Assembly: GCA_963805705.1 (NCBI GenBank)
Contig: CAWDVH010000001.1
Location: 558,001 to 622,000 of the forward strand
Length of the DNA stretch: 64,000 nucleotides
Source: CAWDVH01 sp963805705
GTDB taxonomy: Bacteria; Actinomycetota; Actinomycetes; Streptosporangiales; Streptosporangiaceae
Direction of reading: 5' to 3'
Numbering within the stretch: position 1 is the stretch's first letter; each line of letters opens with the position of its first letter. Position numbers and translations under genes: made by a program. Below the pieces are notes generated by a model. The model was not told the origin of the DNA. It was given only the letters and a program-made list of their open reading frames with translations, and did not search any database. Shown here one piece after another: positions 43,319 through 51,989 of this stretch.

Positions 43319-44956
43319 GTGCCCACCTCCGGTCGGGTCAAGTGGGTGCTAGCTGCCTTCGCCGTGGCGGGCGCTCTGGCGGTTTCAGCATGTGAGGGGC
43401 CCGCCCCAGCACCAGGTGAGATCTCACCGGTCAAGGGCTTGGTGTCGAGCCTTCCCGCGGGTACCAAGCCGGTCTCCTCCGTGGTCTGGGCCACCACCAG
43501 GGACGTGATTTCGCTTGATCCCATTCATGCGGCCGCCTTCCCGGAGGACACCGCTGACTCGCTGATGTGTGAGTCGCTGCTTCGCCAGGCACCGGGCGGC
43601 GCGGTTGAGCCCGGCCTGGCCACCGTTTCGAATCCGTCGCCCACCACGATGGTGTTCACGCTCCAGCCGGGAGTGAAGTTCTGGGACGGCCATCCGGTGA
43701 CCTCGGCTGACGTGGTGTACAGCCTCGACCGCCAGATGAATCCCCGGCTGGGCGGGTTCAATGGGCCGGACTTCAGCAGGGTGAGCTCGGTCACCGCGAC
43801 CAGCCGGTCCCAGGTGACGATCAGGCTCAAGCAGCCGGACTACTGGCTGGAGGGCGAACTCGCCTCGATACCAGGCACCGTCATCGAGAAGGACTTCGCC
43901 GAGAAACAGGGCAAGAACTACGGCACCCCGGCCGGATCGATCATGTGCACGGGTGCGTACATGTTCAAGTCGTGGACGCCGGGCGCGGGCGTGACGGCGG
44001 TCCGCAACCCGCACTACTGGAATCCCTCGGTCCGCCCGCTGGTCGGCCAGATCACCATTAAGGGCGTTCCGAGCATCTCCGCCCTCACCGCGGGCTTGCT
44101 GACCGGTGCCATCCAAGGGGACTACAGCCTGGGGCTTTCCACTCTGGACCAGCTGAAGAACAGCAAGAGCGTCATGGTGTACCAGGGCCCTGGCTGGGCC
44201 ACCGACGCGTTCGCCGTCACCAGCCTCAAAGGTGTGCTAGGAAACGTGGACGTGCGCCGGGCGCTGTCGCTGGCGCTGAACCGCCGGGGCGTCATCAGCT
44301 CCGTTTATGTCGGTACGGCGCAGCTGCCGCGGTGGCTGTCGAACCCGGGCACGTTCGGCTACGGCAGGTCCGTGTTCGACAAGGCCTACAACAGCTCGCC
44401 GGTTTTGACCCAGAACATCGCGGAGGCGAAGAAGCTCGTCCAGCGGGCCGGGGCTACCGGGAAGACGATCACGATCGGTACCTCCAGCCAGTTGCTGAGC
44501 ATCGCCGCGCTGACGGGCGCCTACCAGGCGGCGGCGCAGGCGATTGGCCTGAAGGTGGTGCTCAGGTCGGTGTCCGCCCAGAATTTCATCGACTTCTTCA
44601 CCGATCCCAAATTCCGGGCCGGCGTCGACGGTCTCCCGGGGGTGGCCTACGGCGACTACGGCGACCCGGCGGCGCTGCTCAATCAGGTCGTCCTGCCGGG
44701 TGGGTTGCAGAACTTCGACAACTTCAGCGATCCGGCCATCACCGCAGCACTGGAGCAGGCGCGCGGCACGGCGAACCTGGATCAGCGGGCGGCGCTGGTG
44801 GCGAAAGCCGAGGAGCTCGCCGCCCAGCAGCTGCCCTGGATCCCCGACGTCCAGCTGCACAATGTACTGGTGCTCAGCACGGGTCTGACCGGCGCGGTGT
44901 CGTCGACCGCCTACCAGTTCTCCCCCTGGGCCGACGGCCTGGGCGGGGCCGGCTGA
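43319..44956 (+). CDS. Peptide/oligopeptide ABC transporter substrate-binding lipoprotein
   Basis: 545 residues from GTG 43319 just after GGGGAGGGA. Lipoprotein signal VKWVLAAFAVAGALAVSACEG. SBP family 5 (DppA/OppA) landmarks: DVISLDPIHAAAF, ADSLMCESLLR, LQPGVKFWDGHPVTSADVVYSLDR, then GAYMFKSWTPGAGVTAVRNPHYW and the C-terminal lobe. It would capture peptides or other ligands outside the membrane. The four following genes overlap end to start, so this is the first gene of a five-gene importer operon, with a LAL gene on either side. Confidence 0.9.
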   Translation: MPTSGRVKWVLAAFAVAGALAVSACEGPAPAPGEISPVKGLVSSLPAGTKPVSSVVWATTRDVISLDPIHAAAFPEDTADSLMCESLLRQAPGGAVEPGLATVSNPSPTTMVFTLQPGVKFWDGHPVTSADVVYSLDRQMNPRLGGFNGPDFSRVSSVTATSRSQVTIRLKQPDYWLEGELASIPGTVIEKDFAEKQGKNYGTPAGSIMCTGAYMFKSWTPGAGVTAVRNPHYWNPSVRPLVGQITIKGVPSISALTAGLLTGAIQGDYSLGLSTLDQLKNSKSVMVYQGPGWATDAFAVTSLKGVLGNVDVRRALSLALNRRGVISSVYVGTAQLPRWLSNPGTFGYGRSVFDKAYNSSPVLTQNIAEAKKLVQRAGATGKTITIGTSSQLLSIAALTGAYQAAAQAIGLKVVLRSVSAQNFIDFFTDPKFRAGVDGLPGVAYGDYGDPAALLNQVVLPGGLQNFDNFSDPAITAALEQARGTANLDQRAALVAKAEELAAQQLPWIPDVQLHNVLVLSTGLTGAVSSTAYQFSPWADGLGGAG

Positions 44957-44959
44957 GCG

Positions 44960-45910
44960 GTGCCCTGGCGATTTTTGGGCCGCCGGCTGGTCATGCTGGT
45001 GGCCAGCCTGCTGGTGGCGAGCTTCGTGATCTTCGTCGCGCTGTATCTGGCCCCGGGAAACCCAATCGCGGCGCTGTCGGACGGACGGCCGCTGCCGCCG
45101 GGTAGCGTCCACGTGCTGGAGCAGCGCTACCACCTGGACCAGTCGTTCCTGGCCCAGTACTGGTACTGGCTCAGTAACGCGCTGCACGGGAACCTGGGGA
45201 TCTCGATCACGCTGCAGGAGAACGTGTCCACGCTGATCGCGTCCCGGATCTGGACGACCGCCGGGCTGGTCCTGTACGCATCCCTCATCATCGTGATGCT
45301 GGGCATCGGCCTGGGCGTCGTGTCCGGGCTGCGGCACGGCAGGTTCGACACCAGCATGCTCGTGGTGACCGCGGTCTCGGCGGCCATCCCGGCGTTCGTC
45401 GCCGCGATCGTGCTGATCATCCTGTTCGCGGTGAAGCTCCGCTGGTTCCCGGCGCTCGGCAACGGTACCGGCTTCCTCAGTAATGTCAGGCACCTCACCC
45501 TGCCGGCCATCGCCCTGGCCGCGGCGTCGCTCGCGGTCGTCGCCCGGGTCACCAGGGCCGCGGTTCGCGCCGAAGGCGACCGTGAGCACGTGCAGACCGC
45601 GGTCAGCCGCGGGATCCCGGCCCGGTGGGTGATCCGCCGGCACATCCTGCGCAACGCCAGCGTCCCCATCACGACCGTCACCGGCATCACGATCGCCTCG
45701 CTGATCGCCGTCGCCGCGGTGGTGGAGGTCGCGTTCAGCCTGAACGGGCTCGGCTCGTACCTGGTGCAGGCGGCGCAGTCCAAGGACATCGCCGTCGTCC
45801 AGGGCATCTCACTACTTCTGGTCACCGCGTTCGTGGTGGTCAACATGCTGGTGGACATGCTTTCTGCCGCGCTTGACCCGCGCATCGCGCTGGGAAGCCG
45901 CCCCCGGTGA
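44960..45910 (+). CDS. Peptide ABC transporter permease (DppB type)
   Basis: 316 residues from GTG 44960, 3 bp after the binding-protein stop. Six membrane helices. Signature PWRFLGRRLVMLVASLLVASFVIFVALYLAPGNPIAAL at the N-terminus and the EAA-type coupling loop SRGIPARWVIRRHILRNASVPITTVTGITIASLIAVAAVVEVAFSLNGLGSYLVQA. Its stop overlaps the next start (GTGA). Confidence 0.9.
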   Translation: MPWRFLGRRLVMLVASLLVASFVIFVALYLAPGNPIAALSDGRPLPPGSVHVLEQRYHLDQSFLAQYWYWLSNALHGNLGISITLQENVSTLIASRIWTTAGLVLYASLIIVMLGIGLGVVSGLRHGRFDTSMLVVTAVSAAIPAFVAAIVLIILFAVKLRWFPALGNGTGFLSNVRHLTLPAIALAAASLAVVARVTRAAVRAEGDREHVQTAVSRGIPARWVIRRHILRNASVPITTVTGITIASLIAVAAVVEVAFSLNGLGSYLVQAAQSKDIAVVQGISLLLVTAFVVVNMLVDMLSAALDPRIALGSRPR

Positions 45911-46776
45911 GCGCGGTCCCGCTGGCCGGCGAGGCCGCCGCGCCTGGCCGGGACCTGGCCCTGCTGCGCTCCATCGGCCCAGCCGGTATCGCGTCGGCGG
46001 CCGTCCTCGTCCTCGCCACGTTCGCGGCCGTGTTCGGACCGCTGCTCGCCCCCTACGACCCCACCCTGCCCAACCTGTCGCTGGCCTGGGTGGGCCCGGT
46101 GGGCGGCCACGTGCTTGGGTATGACTTCGAGGGCCGCGACGTGGCATCCCGGCTGCTGGCCGGGGCGCAGTCCTCGATGCTCGGGCCACTGGCCGTCGTC
46201 ATGATCAGCGTGCCCGTGGGCACGCTGATCGCGGTCACCGCCGCCTGGCGGCGCCGTGCCGCCGACGCCGTGATCTCCACTGGCCTGGACGTCCTGTTCG
46301 CGTTCCCCGGCATCCTGCTCGCGCTGCTCGCGGCGGCGGTGTTCGGGGCGGGCCTGCCCGCGGCCGTGATCGCCCTGTCCGTCGCGTACCTGCCCTACGT
46401 CGCCCGGGTACTGCGTGGCGCGGCGCTCACGGAGCGGAGCCAGCCGTACGTCGCGGCGCTGGAGGTGCAGGGGGTGCCGGCCGCCGCGATCTGCCTGCGG
46501 CACCTGGTCCCGAACATCGCATCGCTGATCCTGGCCCAGGCGACGGTCCTGTTCGGCTACGCCATGGTCGACCTGGCGGCCATCTCGTTCCTGGGCCTGG
46601 GAGTACAGCCGCCGACCGCCAACTGGGGCGTGATGATCTCGGAAAACCAGGCGGGTATCGTCCAGGGCTACCCGCTGCCCGCGCTCGCCGCCGGGGTGTG
46701 CATCGTGGCCGTGGTGATCGCGGTCAACGTCCTGGGCGAGCGGCTGTTCGAATACGGTCAGGCAGCCCGCGGATGA
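45907..46776 (+). CDS. Peptide ABC transporter permease (DppC type)
   Basis: 289 residues from GTG 45907, overlapping the DppB-type stop by four bases. Signatures: LAPYDPTLPNLSLAWVGPVGGHVLGYDFEGRDVASRLLAGAQSSMLGPL (DppC/OppC region before helix 2) and the coupling loop ALEVQGVPAAAICLRHLVPNIASLILAQATVLFGYAMVDLAAISFLGLGVQPPTANWGVMISE. Pairs with the preceding permease. Confidence 0.9.
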   Translation: MSAVPLAGEAAAPGRDLALLRSIGPAGIASAAVLVLATFAAVFGPLLAPYDPTLPNLSLAWVGPVGGHVLGYDFEGRDVASRLLAGAQSSMLGPLAVVMISVPVGTLIAVTAAWRRRAADAVISTGLDVLFAFPGILLALLAAAVFGAGLPAAVIALSVAYLPYVARVLRGAALTERSQPYVAALEVQGVPAAAICLRHLVPNIASLILAQATVLFGYAMVDLAAISFLGLGVQPPTANWGVMISENQAGIVQGYPLPALAAGVCIVAVVIAVNVLGERLFEYGQAARG

Positions 46777-47816
46777 ACGGCCCGGCGGCAGCCGCAGCAG
46801 CACAGTCCCCCGGAGCCGCGGCCAGCGCGCCGCTGCTCGAGATCACCGGCCTGAGCGTCATGCTGGAAATGAAAGGCGCGAAGCGCCCGGTACTGCGCGA
46901 CGTTTCGCTGATGGTCCGCCAGGGTGAGACGCTGGGCCTGGTCGGGGAGTCCGGGTCGGGCAAGACCATGACCGCCCGGGCGATCGGCCGCCTGCTGCCG
47001 CGCGGGGCCGAAGTCCATGGCTCAATCCGGTTCCTGGGCACCGACATCGGCCAGCTCACTGGCGCGAAGCTGCGCCAGTACCGCAGCCAGGTGGCGATGA
47101 TCTTCCAGGATCCGAGGGCGCACATTAATCCGGTGCGGCGCATCGGTGACTTCATGACCGAAGCGCTGCGGGCCAACCTCGGGGTGCCCGCGGCGCAGGC
47201 GCAGCGCCGCGCCGTAGACGTGCTCGCCCAGGTCGGCATCGAAGACGCGGCCCGCAGGCTACGGCAGTACCCGCACCAGATGTCCGGCGGAATGCTACAG
47301 CGGGTCATGATCGCTGCTGCGCTGCTGACCGGGCCCCGCCTGCTGCTGGCCGACGAGCCGACCACCGCCCTGGACGTCACCACCCAGGCGGAGGTCATGG
47401 CGATCCTCGACGATCTCCGCCGTGAATTCGGGCTGGGAATGCTGTTCATCACCCACAACCTGGACCTGGCCGCCGCCATCTGCGACCGTACGGCCGTGAT
47501 GTACGCCGGGCAGATCGTGGAAGTCCGCGCCTCCGCCCTGCTGCACAGCGACCCGTTGCACCCCTACACCGCCGCGCTCGCCGCCGCCCGGCCGGACATC
47601 ACGCAGGCAGCCCGCCGGCTGCGTGCCATTCCCGGGGCGCCGCTGTCCGCGTTCGAGGCACCGCCGGGGGCGTGCGCCTTCGCGCCGCGATGTGCCCACG
47701 CCAGGAATGTCTGCGGCACTGCCATGCCCGGTCTCGCCGAACTCGGCGGCGGGCTCAGCCGGTGCGCCCGCGCCCGCGAGCTGCGCGGCCAGCTTCTCCT
47801 GGCCTCCGATGCCTGA
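46773..47816 (+). CDS. Peptide ABC transporter ATPase (DppD type)
   Basis: 347 residues from ATG 46773, overlapping the preceding stop (ATGA). ABC motifs: Walker A GESGSGKTMTARAIGRL, Q-loop IFQDPRAHINPVRRIGD, signature MSGGMLQRVMIAAALL, Walker B LLLADEPTTALDVTTQ, switch ITHNLDLA. The C-terminal oligopeptide-binding extension with CAFAPRCAHARNVC is the Cys-rich motif usual in DppD/OppD. Its end overlaps the DppF-type start by eight bases. Confidence 0.92.
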   Translation: MNGPAAAAAAQSPGAAASAPLLEITGLSVMLEMKGAKRPVLRDVSLMVRQGETLGLVGESGSGKTMTARAIGRLLPRGAEVHGSIRFLGTDIGQLTGAKLRQYRSQVAMIFQDPRAHINPVRRIGDFMTEALRANLGVPAAQAQRRAVDVLAQVGIEDAARRLRQYPHQMSGGMLQRVMIAAALLTGPRLLLADEPTTALDVTTQAEVMAILDDLRREFGLGMLFITHNLDLAAAICDRTAVMYAGQIVEVRASALLHSDPLHPYTAALAAARPDITQAARRLRAIPGAPLSAFEAPPGACAFAPRCAHARNVCGTAMPGLAELGGGLSRCARARELRGQLLLASDA

Positions 47817-48636
47817 CGGCAGCGGCGCGCCGGTCCTGAAGGTAGCCGGGCTGAGCAAGGAGTATGGCGAGCTCGTCGTCGTCGACGATGTGTCCTTCGA
47901 GCTTCAGCCTGGCCGCTCGCTGGCCATAGCCGGGCCGTCCGGTGCGGGGAAGACCACGATCGCGCGGATGATCGTCGGCTTGGAGCGGCCGACCCGGGGC
48001 GTCATCACCGCCTGCGGGCGTGATCGTTCCGGTCCGCCGAGGTCGGCCCGCGACAGGCGCCGGCGGGGCCGGGAGGTCCAGATCGTGTTCCAGGACCCCT
48101 ACACCAGCCTCGATCCGCGCCAGAGCGCCCAAGCAGCGATCGACGAGGTGCTCCGGCTGCACCACCGGTGGCCTGCGGAACGCCGCCGGGCCCGCGTTGC
48201 CGAACTCACCGGCCTGGTCGGCCTGGACGCACGTCAGTCGCGCGCACTGCCCCGGTCGCTGTCCGGCGGCCAGCGGCAACGGGTGGCGATCGCCCGCGCC
48301 CTGGCGGCGGAGCCCGCCGTGCTGATCCTTGACGAATCCACCGCCGCCCTCGACGTATCGATCCAGGCCCAGGTGCTGAACCTGCTCGCCGACATCCGCG
48401 ACCAGAGCCGCGTCTCTTACATCATGATCAGCCACGACCTGGCCGTCGTACGCCAGCTCACCGATGAAACGGTGGTACTCCACAATGGGATGGTGGTGGA
48501 ACGCGGCTCCACCGCGCAGGTCCTCGACCACCCCCAGCACCCCTGCACTCAACGGCTGCGCGCCAGCGTGCCCCGGCCCGGCTGGAGACCGGGACGTCTG
48601 GGGAGACTGCCGCGGTCCCCGGCTGAGCCCCATTAA
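47809..48636 (+). CDS. Peptide ABC transporter ATPase (DppF type)
   Basis: 275 residues from ATG 47809, overlapping the DppD-type end. Walker A GPSGAGKTTIARMIVGLERPTRG, Q-loop VFQDPYTSLDPRQS, signature LSGGQRQRVAIARALA, Walker B AVLILDESTAALDVSIQ, switch ISHDLAVVRQL. It is shorter than many DppF proteins and lacks a clear C-terminal Cys-rich motif. In Walker B the usual DEPT reads DEST, which should not affect the catalytic Glu. Last gene of the operon. Confidence 0.9.
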   Translation: MPDGSGAPVLKVAGLSKEYGELVVVDDVSFELQPGRSLAIAGPSGAGKTTIARMIVGLERPTRGVITACGRDRSGPPRSARDRRRRGREVQIVFQDPYTSLDPRQSAQAAIDEVLRLHHRWPAERRRARVAELTGLVGLDARQSRALPRSLSGGQRQRVAIARALAAEPAVLILDESTAALDVSIQAQVLNLLADIRDQSRVSYIMISHDLAVVRQLTDETVVLHNGMVVERGSTAQVLDHPQHPCTQRLRASVPRPGWRPGRLGRLPRSPAEPH

Positions 48637-48666
48637 AACGGGCGGATTCCTGCTGGCCGGGCGCGT

Positions 48667-48686
48667 TTACCTCAAATCAGGGGATG
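48667..48686 (+). promoter_or_regulatory. Shared motif, variant copy (second LAL gene)
   Basis: TTACCTCAAATCAGGGGATG with 12 instead of 11 bp between TTAC and GATG; 142 bp before ATG 48828. If it is a true site, the LAL gene would belong to the regulon or control itself. Confidence 0.4.
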
Positions 48687-48827
48687 CCCGGCCAGCCCGG
48701 CCCGGGGTTTCGTGGCTAAACAGGTGAAGTCCCGCTGGGCAGTCGGCCAGCGCGGCCAGCCGGCGCGGTGTCACCCGCTGATGCGAGCGATTCCGGATCG
48801 CTGGCTGGGGAGCAGGCGGGAGGCGTG

Positions 48828-51221
48828 ATGACGGCACGTACCAGCGATCAAGTGGGGACCGGTGCTAGCCGGCCGAAGATTTCAGCCAGAGACCCGATCC
48901 TGGCCGCCAAGATCACTACGCCGGATGTGTCGGACTGGGCGGTGCCACGTCCGCGGATCACCAAGCTCATCACCCAGGGAACACGGTGGTGCCCGCTGAC
49001 GGTCGTGACCGGCCCGCCGGGCGCGGGCAAAACGATGGCCCTGGCGTCGTGGGCCGCGGCGGAACCCGGGCCCGTGGCGTGGCTGTCGCTGGATGAGTAC
49101 GACAACCGGCCGGGGACTTTCTGGTCCTATGTCATCGCGGCCCTGGGCCGGGCTGGCATTGCCGTGCCGCGTCAGCCACCGGCCGCACGGGGGCAGGCCG
49201 GCGGCCACGTGTTCCTGCTGCGGCTGGCGTCAGCGCTGGCGGCCCGTGATGGCCCGGTGCGGCTGGTCCTGGACGACTTTCACGCGATCACCCAGCCGAA
49301 GATTGCCGCCGGGCTTGATTTCGTGTTGCGGAACACCGGGCCCGGGCTGCGCCTGGCGATCTCCTCACGGATGGATCCCCGGCTGCCGCTGCACCGCTAC
49401 CGGCTGGCCGGCGAGCTGGCCGAGATCCGGGCTGGTGACCTCGCCTTCACCGTCGACGAAGCGGGCCTGCTGATGGACCGGCACGGCAGCCCGCTCCCGG
49501 CCCGTTCGCTGGAAGACCTCACCCGGCGAACGGAAGGATGGGCGGCGGGCCTGCGCCTGGCCGCACTGTCCATGGACACCCATCCCGACCCTGACCAGTT
49601 TGTGAAAGGACTCGTCGCCGAAGATAGCGCCGTGACCAGCTACCTGGCAGAAGAGGTCCTTAAGGCCGCGCCGCCCGAGGCACGGGAAGTGCTGCTGTGC
49701 ACGTCCATCCTGGAGCACGTCAGCCCCGAAGCCGCCAGCGACCTAACCGGCAATGCCCAGGCCGGCCGGATCCTCGCGGACCTGGCTCGTACGAATGCGT
49801 TCGTCCAGCCAGTCGGCAGTGGGTGGTACCGGTACCACGCCATGTTCGCCGAAGTGCTGCGGCTGAAGCTCCGGCACGAATCTGGAGACCGGATGCCCGA
49901 GCTGCAGCGGCGCGCCGCCTCGTGGTACCAGCGGCACGGGGCGCTCACCGGCGCCGTGCGCCATGCTGCCCGGGCCGGCGACTGGCAGCTCGCCACGAGC
50001 ATGGTCATCGACCGGCTGGCCGTCAGCGAGATCATCGGGCCGGGCCGTACCCCATCGCTGGCCGACGAGTTCGCCAGCATGCCACCGCCGCACGCCGGGG
50101 ACCAGCCTGAGCCGTACCTGGTCTTTGCCGCTGTCGAGCTGTCTTCGGGCCGCCCCGAATCATCATCCGTGGCGCTCGGCAGCGCAGAAGACCTTCTGGA
50201 GCGTCGGCCCGCTGACCAGGAGCCCGCGGCGCGGCTGGCCGCCGCGATGATCCGCCTGGCCATCGCCCGCCGCACCGGGAGCCTGACCGCCGCCGCGGCG
50301 GCCGCGGCCAGAGCCACGGCAGTGGCCAGCACAATCCCGGCCGATAAGCTCGCCCTGCATCCTGAGCTGCGGGCCCGGTTGCTATCTGGCCGCGGTGCCG
50401 TGGAGCTATGGTCGGGTCGTCTCGGCGAGGCGGCCCGCACCCTGGAGGCGGCGGTGGCCGTCGCGGACACGGCGGGTGCGGACACGGCGGGTGCGGGCTT
50501 CGAACGCGGCGAGTACCTGGGGCAGCTCGCGCTCGTGGAGGCACTGCGCGGCCGACCGGAACGCGCCGCAGACCTGGCCAGCCAGGCCACCGAGGCTCTC
50601 ACTGTCACCACTCATGAACCGCAGGCCCTGCACATGGGGGGCGCAGCGCTTCTCGCCCTCGCGTTGGCCCACCTGGAATGTGACGAGCTACGTCAGGCGG
50701 GCGCCGCCCTCAAGCAGGTGAACGCCGCCCTCAGCGCTAGCCCGGACGCACTTCTGTCCTCTGTGGCCTGCCTGGTGGCGGCCCGCGCTTACCTGGCGGC
50801 GGGACACACGGCCACGGCCACCCAGTACCTGGCCAAGGCACGATCCGGGTGGTGTGTCCCCGGCTGGCTGGATGAGAGACTCAGCCTGCCCAGGCGACCG
50901 GCGGCTGGCGTCAGCCGACCGCCCCGGCTGGTGCTGGCCCAGCACAACGGCCCCCCGGCGAGGGAAGGCCGCGATAAGCATCCCGCCTCGTTGAACGGGC
51001 CTGCGCCAGCCAGGATGCCAGTCGTCGTCGAGCCACTCACCCAGCGCGAGCAAGAAGTGCTGCGCCACGTGTCAGGGATGCTGAGCACCGCCGAGGTCGC
51101 CAGTGAGATGTACATCTCCACCAACACCGTCAAGGCCCACCTCAAAAGCGCCTTCCGCAAGCTCGGCGCTGCGCACCGCGGCGAAGCGGTTCGCCGCGCC
51201 CGCCAGCTTGAACTGATCTGA
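48828..51221 (+). CDS. LAL (MalT-like, LuxR-type) ATPase regulator
   Basis: 797 residues from ATG 48828, preceded by GGCGGGAGGCG; a TTG at 48768 adds 20 residues. Walker A GPPGAGKTMALASWA at about 61, Walker B VRLVLDDFHAI, RTEGWAAGLRLAALSM, a helical TPR-like middle with an ADTAGADTAGAGF repeat, and C-terminal LuxR HTH LTQREQEVLRHVSGMLSTAEVASEMYISTNTVKAHLKSAFRKLGA. Paralogous to the LAL gene on the other side of the ABC operon; this one reads in the operon's direction and may control it. Confidence 0.9.
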   Translation: MTARTSDQVGTGASRPKISARDPILAAKITTPDVSDWAVPRPRITKLITQGTRWCPLTVVTGPPGAGKTMALASWAAAEPGPVAWLSLDEYDNRPGTFWSYVIAALGRAGIAVPRQPPAARGQAGGHVFLLRLASALAARDGPVRLVLDDFHAITQPKIAAGLDFVLRNTGPGLRLAISSRMDPRLPLHRYRLAGELAEIRAGDLAFTVDEAGLLMDRHGSPLPARSLEDLTRRTEGWAAGLRLAALSMDTHPDPDQFVKGLVAEDSAVTSYLAEEVLKAAPPEAREVLLCTSILEHVSPEAASDLTGNAQAGRILADLARTNAFVQPVGSGWYRYHAMFAEVLRLKLRHESGDRMPELQRRAASWYQRHGALTGAVRHAARAGDWQLATSMVIDRLAVSEIIGPGRTPSLADEFASMPPPHAGDQPEPYLVFAAVELSSGRPESSSVALGSAEDLLERRPADQEPAARLAAAMIRLAIARRTGSLTAAAAAAARATAVASTIPADKLALHPELRARLLSGRGAVELWSGRLGEAARTLEAAVAVADTAGADTAGAGFERGEYLGQLALVEALRGRPERAADLASQATEALTVTTHEPQALHMGGAALLALALAHLECDELRQAGAALKQVNAALSASPDALLSSVACLVAARAYLAAGHTATATQYLAKARSGWCVPGWLDERLSLPRRPAAGVSRPPRLVLAQHNGPPAREGRDKHPASLNGPAPARMPVVVEPLTQREQEVLRHVSGMLSTAEVASEMYISTNTVKAHLKSAFRKLGAAHRGEAVRRARQLELI

Positions 51222-51374
51222 GCGCACGCTGCTGGCGCCTCCTTGCCCCTCGCGGCCATCTCAGCTATCGGCCGAAACGGATACCGGCGGCTAGGCCAGC
51301 GCTGACAGCTTCGCTGCTACGCCAGGCCGTCTCCATCACGTACTGCTGTCTCGCGTCGCACCGCAACCGGGTGC

Positions 51375-51989
51375 CTAGAGCAGTTCGGCTCGGTGCCGAC
51401 TGCTCGCGGGATGGATGAACTCCGCTGCCGGTCTGTGCAGCCACTGGGTCACGCGCATCGTGAGGGCCATATCGGCCATGCGCGCGGTGCGCAGATTGGT
51501 CAGCCGACTCGGGGTGCAGCCGGTCTGCTCGGCCAGTCGCGCCCAGGTCAGCCCCTGCCGCTGCCGCTCCTCGTTGAGCGCGGCATGGAGCTGGGCGAGG
51601 TCCCAGCGGAGCCGGCTGTCCGGGCCCGGGTCCGGGAGCCGCACGTCCCCGACGTCTAGAGCCGGACCGGTGAGGAACTCCTCCGGTGCCTGCCCGAGCC
51701 AGCGCAGCAGGTAGAGCGCGTACTGGCACGACGTCTCGCCTCGCGCACCCAGCCGGGAGACCGCGCCGCCGCAGAGCGGGTGATCGTCGCGTTCGGCGTT
51801 GAGCTGCGCGGACTGATCCCACAGCTCGTTGGACAGGTCGTACCAGCCCATATCCCGCTGACGGCGCGCATCGTCGACCGCGGCGAAGAACGCCGCGAAG
51901 TCGAACGTGGCCATTGCCTCCACGTCAGTCACGTTCGCCCGCCTTCCCGTCGTCTCGACGTGCTCCGTGGGCCCGTCAGTCGCATTCAT
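51375..51989 (-). CDS. Tandem-HTH (XRE-like) protein coupled to the NB-ARC gene
   Basis: 204 residues from ATG 51989, which overlaps the preceding stop as ATGA and so fixes the start. Two similar halves: FAAFFAAVDDARRQRDMGWYDLSNELWDQ...QYALYLLRWLGQAPEEFL (about 30-105) and WDLAQLHAALNEERQRQGLTWARLAEQTGCTPSRLTNLRTARMADMALTMRVTQWLHRPAAEFI (about 128-193). The second half is a clear lambda-repressor-like HTH; the first is a diverged copy. Probably DNA-binding and part of the same signalling unit as the upstream STAND protein. Target unknown. Confidence 0.75.
   Translation of the reverse strand: MNATDGPTEHVETTGRRANVTDVEAMATFDFAAFFAAVDDARRQRDMGWYDLSNELWDQSAQLNAERDDHPLCGGAVSRLGARGETSCQYALYLLRWLGQAPEEFLTGPALDVGDVRLPDPGPDSRLRWDLAQLHAALNEERQRQGLTWARLAEQTGCTPSRLTNLRTARMADMALTMRVTQWLHRPAAEFIHPASSRHRAELL

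Noticed and set aside
44237..46803. Two long leftward frames (468 and 558 codons)
   Set aside because: Antisense to the peptide ABC operon; low-complexity Arg/Gln/Gly composition and no recognisable domain.
51265..51822. 185-codon leftward frame
   Set aside because: Out-of-phase shadow of the tandem-HTH gene on the same strand.
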